From positions 1 to 9,371 of the forward strand of contig JAUWGD010000063.1 of NCBI GenBank assembly GCA_030606585.1: DNA of 9,371 bases. Reading direction: 5' to 3'. The first letter of the stretch is position 1; each line of letters begins with the position of its first letter. Below the pieces are notes generated by a model. It did not search any database and was not told the DNA's origin. It was given only the letters and a program-made list of their open reading frames with translations. This stretch comes from Dehalococcoidales bacterium (GTDB taxonomy: Bacteria; Chloroflexota; Dehalococcoidia; Dehalococcoidales; RBG-16-60-22). Shown here piece by piece: positions 6,816-9,371 of the stretch. The position numbers were made by a program, and so were the translations under genes.

Positions 6816-8105
6816 TCATTCCTTCTCTATTTCAGGTTCCGCTTTCTTTTGTTTTTCACGTGTCAGCAGGATTTTTTCTATCTTCTGACCCTTCATTTCG
6901 GTTATCACTATCTTTAATCCCTTATAGCGTAATTGCTCATTACGCCGGGGTATGTGACCCAGCAGGATGAGGATAAAACCGGCAACCGTCTCGTAGTCTT
7001 CCGCCTCCGGCAGGTCGAGTTCCATCTCTTCATTAGCCTCATCGATGCGCATGCTGCCGTCTATCTGGAAGGTGTGTTCATTAATTATCTCGTAGTCCTT
7101 TTCGATACCGGCCAGTTCGTCACCGACCTCGCCGACAATTTCCTCGACCAGACGGCTCAGGCTGACAATTCCCGCCGTACCGCCGTATTCATCGACGATT
7201 ACCGCCATCCGGTAACCGTTGTCGCGCATTTCGAAGAAAAGCTCGTTGATACGCTTCGTTTCGGGAGTAAAATATGGCGGGCGTACTAGGTCGTCGATGG
7301 TGCTCTCGTTATTGATGGTACCCTTGGCGCGCGCCATGAGCACGTCCTTCACCGAGAGGACACCGGTAACATTATCCATGTTGTCATTGAAGACCAGAAA
7401 GCGGGAGATAGGCGATTCTATGTAGAGCTTCATGAAGTCCGCAATGGTGGAGCCCTGCTGCAGAGCGACCACTTCCAGGCGCGGTACCATGACCTCGTGA
7501 ACGGGGCGGTCACCGAAGTCGAAGACCTTGTGCAGCAGCCTGGCTTCACCTTCTTCCACGGTGCCTTCTTTACGCCCGACGGATATCATGGTGCGTATTT
7601 CCTCGTCGCTGATGATGGACCGGGGCACCGGCGTGCCGCCGACAATCCTGGTGAACCCGGAACCTATCCAGCTGAGGGCGAAGACGAAGGGAGTGAATAC
7701 CCAAGAAATTACCTGTAAAGGACGATAAAGAGACAACGACAGCCTTTCCGCATGCCGGGCGGCTACGGTCTTGGGGGTAACCTCGCAGAAGACGAGGAGG
7801 ATGACCGTCAGGGCGATGGTGGCGAAGATAATGCCGCGGTCTCCCCACCAGTGAACGGCTAAAGCGGTAGCCAGGGCAGCGGCGGCGGCATTGACCAGCG
7901 TATTCCCGAAGAGGACGACGGAGAAGAAACGCTCCGGGCGCTCAATCATTTTAGACACGTTTCCGGCGCCTTTTACCTTGGTGCTGACGAGGTATTCCAG
8001 GCGGAACCGTTGCAGGGAAATAAAGGCCGTCTCCGAGCCGGAAAAGAATGCGGAAAATACCAAGCAGACCACCAAGAGGGCAATATATAGTTCAATATTT
8101 GGCAT
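6816..8105 (-). CDS. CNNM/CBS/CorC-HlyC transporter-family protein, paralogue B
   Basis: This 429-residue tandem paralogue of A has the same order: CNNM membrane domain (about 1-160; FFSGSETAFISL, GNTLVN, EVTPKTVAARHAE), CBS pair (about 204-324) and CorC_HlyC domain (about 334-409). It aligns with A with a single one-residue offset near the N terminus. By my count it is about 62% identical over the membrane/linker half and about 87% over the second half. It is the first gene of the - strand operon, downstream of a strong promoter. An in-frame TAA two codons before ATG 8105 rules out a longer N terminus. Unusually, no clear Shine-Dalgarno sequence precedes this ATG. A divalent cation (Mg2+) transport role and possible heterodimerisation with A are inferences. 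Confidence 0.92.
   Translation of the reverse strand: MPNIELYIALLVVCLVFSAFFSGSETAFISLQRFRLEYLVSTKVKGAGNVSKMIERPERFFSVVLFGNTLVNAAAAALATALAVHWWGDRGIIFATIALTVILLVFCEVTPKTVAARHAERLSLSLYRPLQVISWVFTPFVFALSWIGSGFTRIVGGTPVPRSIISDEEIRTMISVGRKEGTVEEGEARLLHKVFDFGDRPVHEVMVPRLEVVALQQGSTIADFMKLYIESPISRFLVFNDNMDNVTGVLSVKDVLMARAKGTINNESTIDDLVRPPYFTPETKRINELFFEMRDNGYRMAVIVDEYGGTAGIVSLSRLVEEIVGEVGDELAGIEKDYEIINEHTFQIDGSMRIDEANEEMELDLPEAEDYETVAGFILILLGHIPRRNEQLRYKGLKIVITEMKGQKIEKILLTREKQKKAEPEIEKE
6888..7382 (-). repeat. Coding repeat unit in CNNM paralogue B (second half)
   Basis: This is the partner of 5591-6085, encoding residues 242-406 of paralogue B. The two units are in direct orientation, about 1.3 kb apart. 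They could support recombination between the paralogues. Confidence 0.85.
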
Positions 8106-8145
8106 ATATTACTGGCTAATTATGTAGAGCTACTCCAACTGAATA

Positions 8146-8174
8146 ATGATAACACTGGAATATGGGGGTGTCAA
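8146..8174 (-). promoter_or_regulatory. Sigma-70 promoter of the CNNM-DUF2344-tilS operon
   Basis: Read on the - strand, TTGACA (8174-8169) is a perfect -35. It is followed by exactly 17 bases and TATCAT (8151-8146), five of six for the -10. A TG one base upstream (8154-8153) makes an extended -10. Transcription would start near 8139, giving a leader of about 34 bases before ATG 8105. No other - strand promoter of comparable quality was seen in the divergent region. Confidence 0.75.
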
Positions 8175-8183
8175 AGGGGGGTG
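8164..8183 (-). repeat. Direct repeat CACCCCC flanking the -35 element
   Basis: On the - strand CACCCCC occurs at 8183-8177 and again at 8170-8164, with start points 13 bases apart. The first copy is just upstream of the TTGACA -35. The second overlaps its last two bases and the spacer. The placement is that of a possible operator. No known regulator site is recognised. Confidence 0.4.
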
Positions 8184-8203
8184 GTAAAGAATATCAAAAG
8201 TTT

Positions 8204-8232
8204 TTGCATTCAGGAACGTAGCTTGATAAACT
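8204..8232 (+). promoter_or_regulatory. Weak candidate promoter of the MBL-fold hydrolase gene
   Basis: TTGCAT (8204-8209), a 17-base spacer and TAAACT (8227-8232) give three of six and four of six matches to sigma-70 boxes. The following AT-rich stretch leads directly to the gene start. A promoter must lie in the 140-base divergent gap or further upstream. This is the best-spaced option, but it is weak. Confidence 0.25.
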
Positions 8233-8247
8233 TAAATATATTTTCAT

Positions 8248-8252
8248 GGAGG
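8248..8252 (+). promoter_or_regulatory. Ribosome binding site deciding the MBL-fold gene start
   Basis: GGAGG lies eight bases before ATG 8261. It begins within or immediately after the upstream in-frame ATG at 8246, which itself has only AT-rich, non-Shine-Dalgarno sequence before it. The later ATG is therefore the better start. Confidence 0.7.
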
Positions 8253-8260
8253 TAAAAGTT

Positions 8261-9109
8261 ATGGAGGTTAGAACCAACCAGCACGGCCCGGATTCCCTGG
8301 CTACGAAAGTCTTTTTTAGCGACGAAAGCGGTTTTGAAGTAGCTTCTGTAATCGTGACAGGGAAGACCGATGCCGTTCTTATCGATGCGCAGTGGACTTT
8401 GTCGAATGCGCATCGAGTCGTTGCGGAAATACTGGAAACAGGCAAATACCTGAAAACGATTTACGTGACTCATGCGCATCCCGACCATTACTTCGGCCTG
8501 GGGCCGATTGCCGAGGCTTTCCCTGAAGCCCGGGTTATCGCACTACCTTCGGTAGCCCGCACGATTAATAATCAGTTTTTTGGAAAAATCGAACACTGGG
8601 AAGCAACCATAGGAGTTATCAACACTCCCAGGAAAGCGGTGAATATCGAGCCTCTTACCGAGAACTATTTCGAACTGGAAGGACACCGTATCGAGATAAT
8701 ACCGGAGATAATGGGGGACCTGAAATACAACACGGTGGTCTGGATACCTTCCATAAAGACCCTATACGGAAGCGACGTTCTTTTTAACCAGGCGCACCCG
8801 TTTACCTGCGAGGTTACGGCGGAAGAACGCCAGCAGTGGATACGTGATATAGAGCGTCTGGAGAAAATGGGCGCCGAGGTGGTCATTCCCGGCCATCAGA
8901 AACCGGGAATGCCTTTCGACGCCAGTTCGTTCGATTTTACCAAGGACTATCTGGTGGTTACGGAGGAAGAACTGTCAAAAACGGAGGATGAGGCCGGTTT
9001 TTATTACGCCATGGTAAAACGTTTCCCCGACGCCAACCTCTTCATCAGCAACGAGATGAATGCAGGCTTTTTTAAAGGGGGAATGGACTGGAACTGGAGG
9101 GAAGACTAG
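8261..9109 (+). CDS. Metallo-beta-lactamase-fold hydrolase
   Basis: The 282-residue product (287 if translation began at ATG 8246) has the superfamily signature THAHPDHYFG, giving metal-ligand candidates H71, H73, D75 and H76. A later Asp lies in LYGSDVLFN (D172), followed by NQAHPF, and VIPGHQKPG carries H212. The canonical third-motif His is not obvious: the matching region reads IMGDLKYNTVVWIP. Several subfamilies of uncharacterised MBL-fold hydrolases with a GD-type motif look like this, so the loss may be subfamily-wide. No signal peptide is seen, so a cytosolic location is likely. The substrate is unknown; no lactamase, glyoxalase II or RNase-specific feature is recognised. The gene stands alone between a divergent operon and a convergent ribonucleotide reductase gene, so context gives no functional clue. 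Confidence 0.88.
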   Translation: MEVRTNQHGPDSLATKVFFSDESGFEVASVIVTGKTDAVLIDAQWTLSNAHRVVAEILETGKYLKTIYVTHAHPDHYFGLGPIAEAFPEARVIALPSVARTINNQFFGKIEHWEATIGVINTPRKAVNIEPLTENYFELEGHRIEIIPEIMGDLKYNTVVWIPSIKTLYGSDVLFNQAHPFTCEVTAEERQQWIRDIERLEKMGAEVVIPGHQKPGMPFDASSFDFTKDYLVVTEEELSKTEDEAGFYYAMVKRFPDANLFISNEMNAGFFKGGMDWNWRED

Positions 9110-9132
9110 CGGGATAAGCCGCGGATGATACT

Positions 9133-9175
9133 GGGTGGCATGGGTGGGAAAAGATAACATGGGAGGGGGGAGGGG
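9133..9175 (+). other. G-run tract in the convergent gap
   Basis: The 86-base gap between the two convergent genes carries G-runs on the + strand at 9133-9135, 9142-9144, 9146-9148, 9161-9163, 9165-9170 and 9172-9175. The last three are separated by single A bases. The - strand of the same stretch is C-rich and G-poor. No hairpin followed by a U-run is visible, so no intrinsic terminator can be called here. Confidence 0.4.
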
Positions 9176-9195
9176 ATTAACTGAAGCCTTTTACC

Positions 9196-9371
9196 TTAAC
9201 ACTTCGTATAGCCGCACGCCAGGCAGTGGTAGCAGCCTTCCTGGTAAACCAGCATGTTACTGCATTCGGGGCACTGGCCGGCCAGGTTCTTGGCGAGGCC
9301 GTAGTCCTCCAGCTTGGGCCGGGCGTCTATGCCGACATGCTTTTCCAGGACGCTGGCGATGGCATCGGCGC
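9196..9371 (-). CDS. nrdJ: C-terminal end of B12-dependent (class II) ribonucleotide reductase (5' part outside window)
   Basis: The last 58 residues of a - strand gene are present, ending at TAA 9198-9196. They contain a TSCPD-like helix-rich piece (ADAIASVLEKHV) and a terminal cysteine-rich tail: CPEC, a short hydrophobic spacer with YQEGC, YHC, LACGY and a final TKC. Such a zinc-ribbon-like end with a terminal CGYxKC is typical of adenosylcobalamin-dependent NrdJ, which reduces ribonucleotides to deoxyribonucleotides without oxygen. C-terminal cysteines in this enzyme family help re-reduce the active site. With so little sequence, a stand-alone TSCPD protein or another zinc-ribbon-tailed enzyme cannot be fully excluded. 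Confidence 0.77.
   Translation of the reverse strand, partial: ADAIASVLEKHVGIDARPKLEDYGLAKNLAGQCPECSNMLVYQEGCYHCLACGYTKC

Noticed and set aside
8106..8245. Possible riboswitch (for example an Mg2+ sensor) upstream of the CNNM operon
   Set aside because: The leader predicted from the promoter is only about 34 bases, too short, and no stable long stem is visible.
9110..9195. Intrinsic bidirectional terminator in the convergent gap
   Set aside because: No GC stem followed by a T-run could be found on either strand.
1..9371. tRNA or rRNA genes, CRISPR repeats, insertion sequence ends, attachment sites or defence genes
   Set aside because: None seen on reading both strands; apart from the paralogous CNNM genes and the short promoter repeat, no repeats stand out.

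Overview
The window is a gene-dense stretch of a bacterial chromosome. It is moderately GC-rich, with short intergenic gaps and good Shine-Dalgarno sites in front of most genes. I recognise eight complete protein genes and two cut by the window edges. There are no RNA genes, mobile elements or CRISPR arrays. The gene set is purH, a short-form nicotinate phosphoribosyltransferase, a DUF2344 protein, tandem CNNM/CorC-type transporters and a terminal class II (B12-dependent) ribonucleotide reductase. This would fit an anaerobic bacterium such as a Chloroflexota/Dehalococcoidia lineage. That placement is inference from gene content and feel, not from a marker gene.

Region 1 (2-3354, + strand) reads as one operon. 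It holds the C-terminal AICAR-transformylase part of purH, a nicotinamidase-type cysteine hydrolase (pncA-like), a short nicotinate phosphoribosyltransferase (pncB-like) and a polytopic membrane protein resembling the PrsW intramembrane-protease group. The nicotinamidase and phosphoribosyltransferase genes overlap by 20 bases. They encode two consecutive steps of NAD salvage (nicotinamide to nicotinate to nicotinate mononucleotide). The membrane protein has the motif spacing of PrsW-like proteases but carries QExxK instead of EExxK.

Region 2 (3351-8105, - strand) is a second operon, read right to left: CNNM/CBS/CorC-HlyC protein B, its tandem paralogue A, a DUF2344 protein, then tilS. A near-consensus sigma-70 promoter (TTGACA, 17-base spacer, TATCAT with an extended -10 TG) lies at 8146-8174 and probably drives all four. 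The two CNNM proteins are about 62% identical in the membrane half and about 87% identical in the CBS/C-terminal half. The operon meets region 1 tail to tail, with stop codons interleaved in a 4-base overlap.

Region 3 (8106-9371) begins with a 140-base divergent intergenic region. It is followed by a metallo-beta-lactamase-fold hydrolase gene (+) whose start is best set at 8261 by its ribosome binding site. An 86-base gap with a G-run tract follows. Then comes the extreme C terminus of a - strand gene ending in a cysteine-rich zinc-ribbon tail typical of B12-dependent ribonucleotide reductase.

Nothing here is clearly a new multi-gene system. The most interesting items are the PrsW-like variant tied to NAD salvage, the half-homogenised CNNM pair, the DUF2344 gene without its usual radical SAM partner, and the repeat-flanked promoter.
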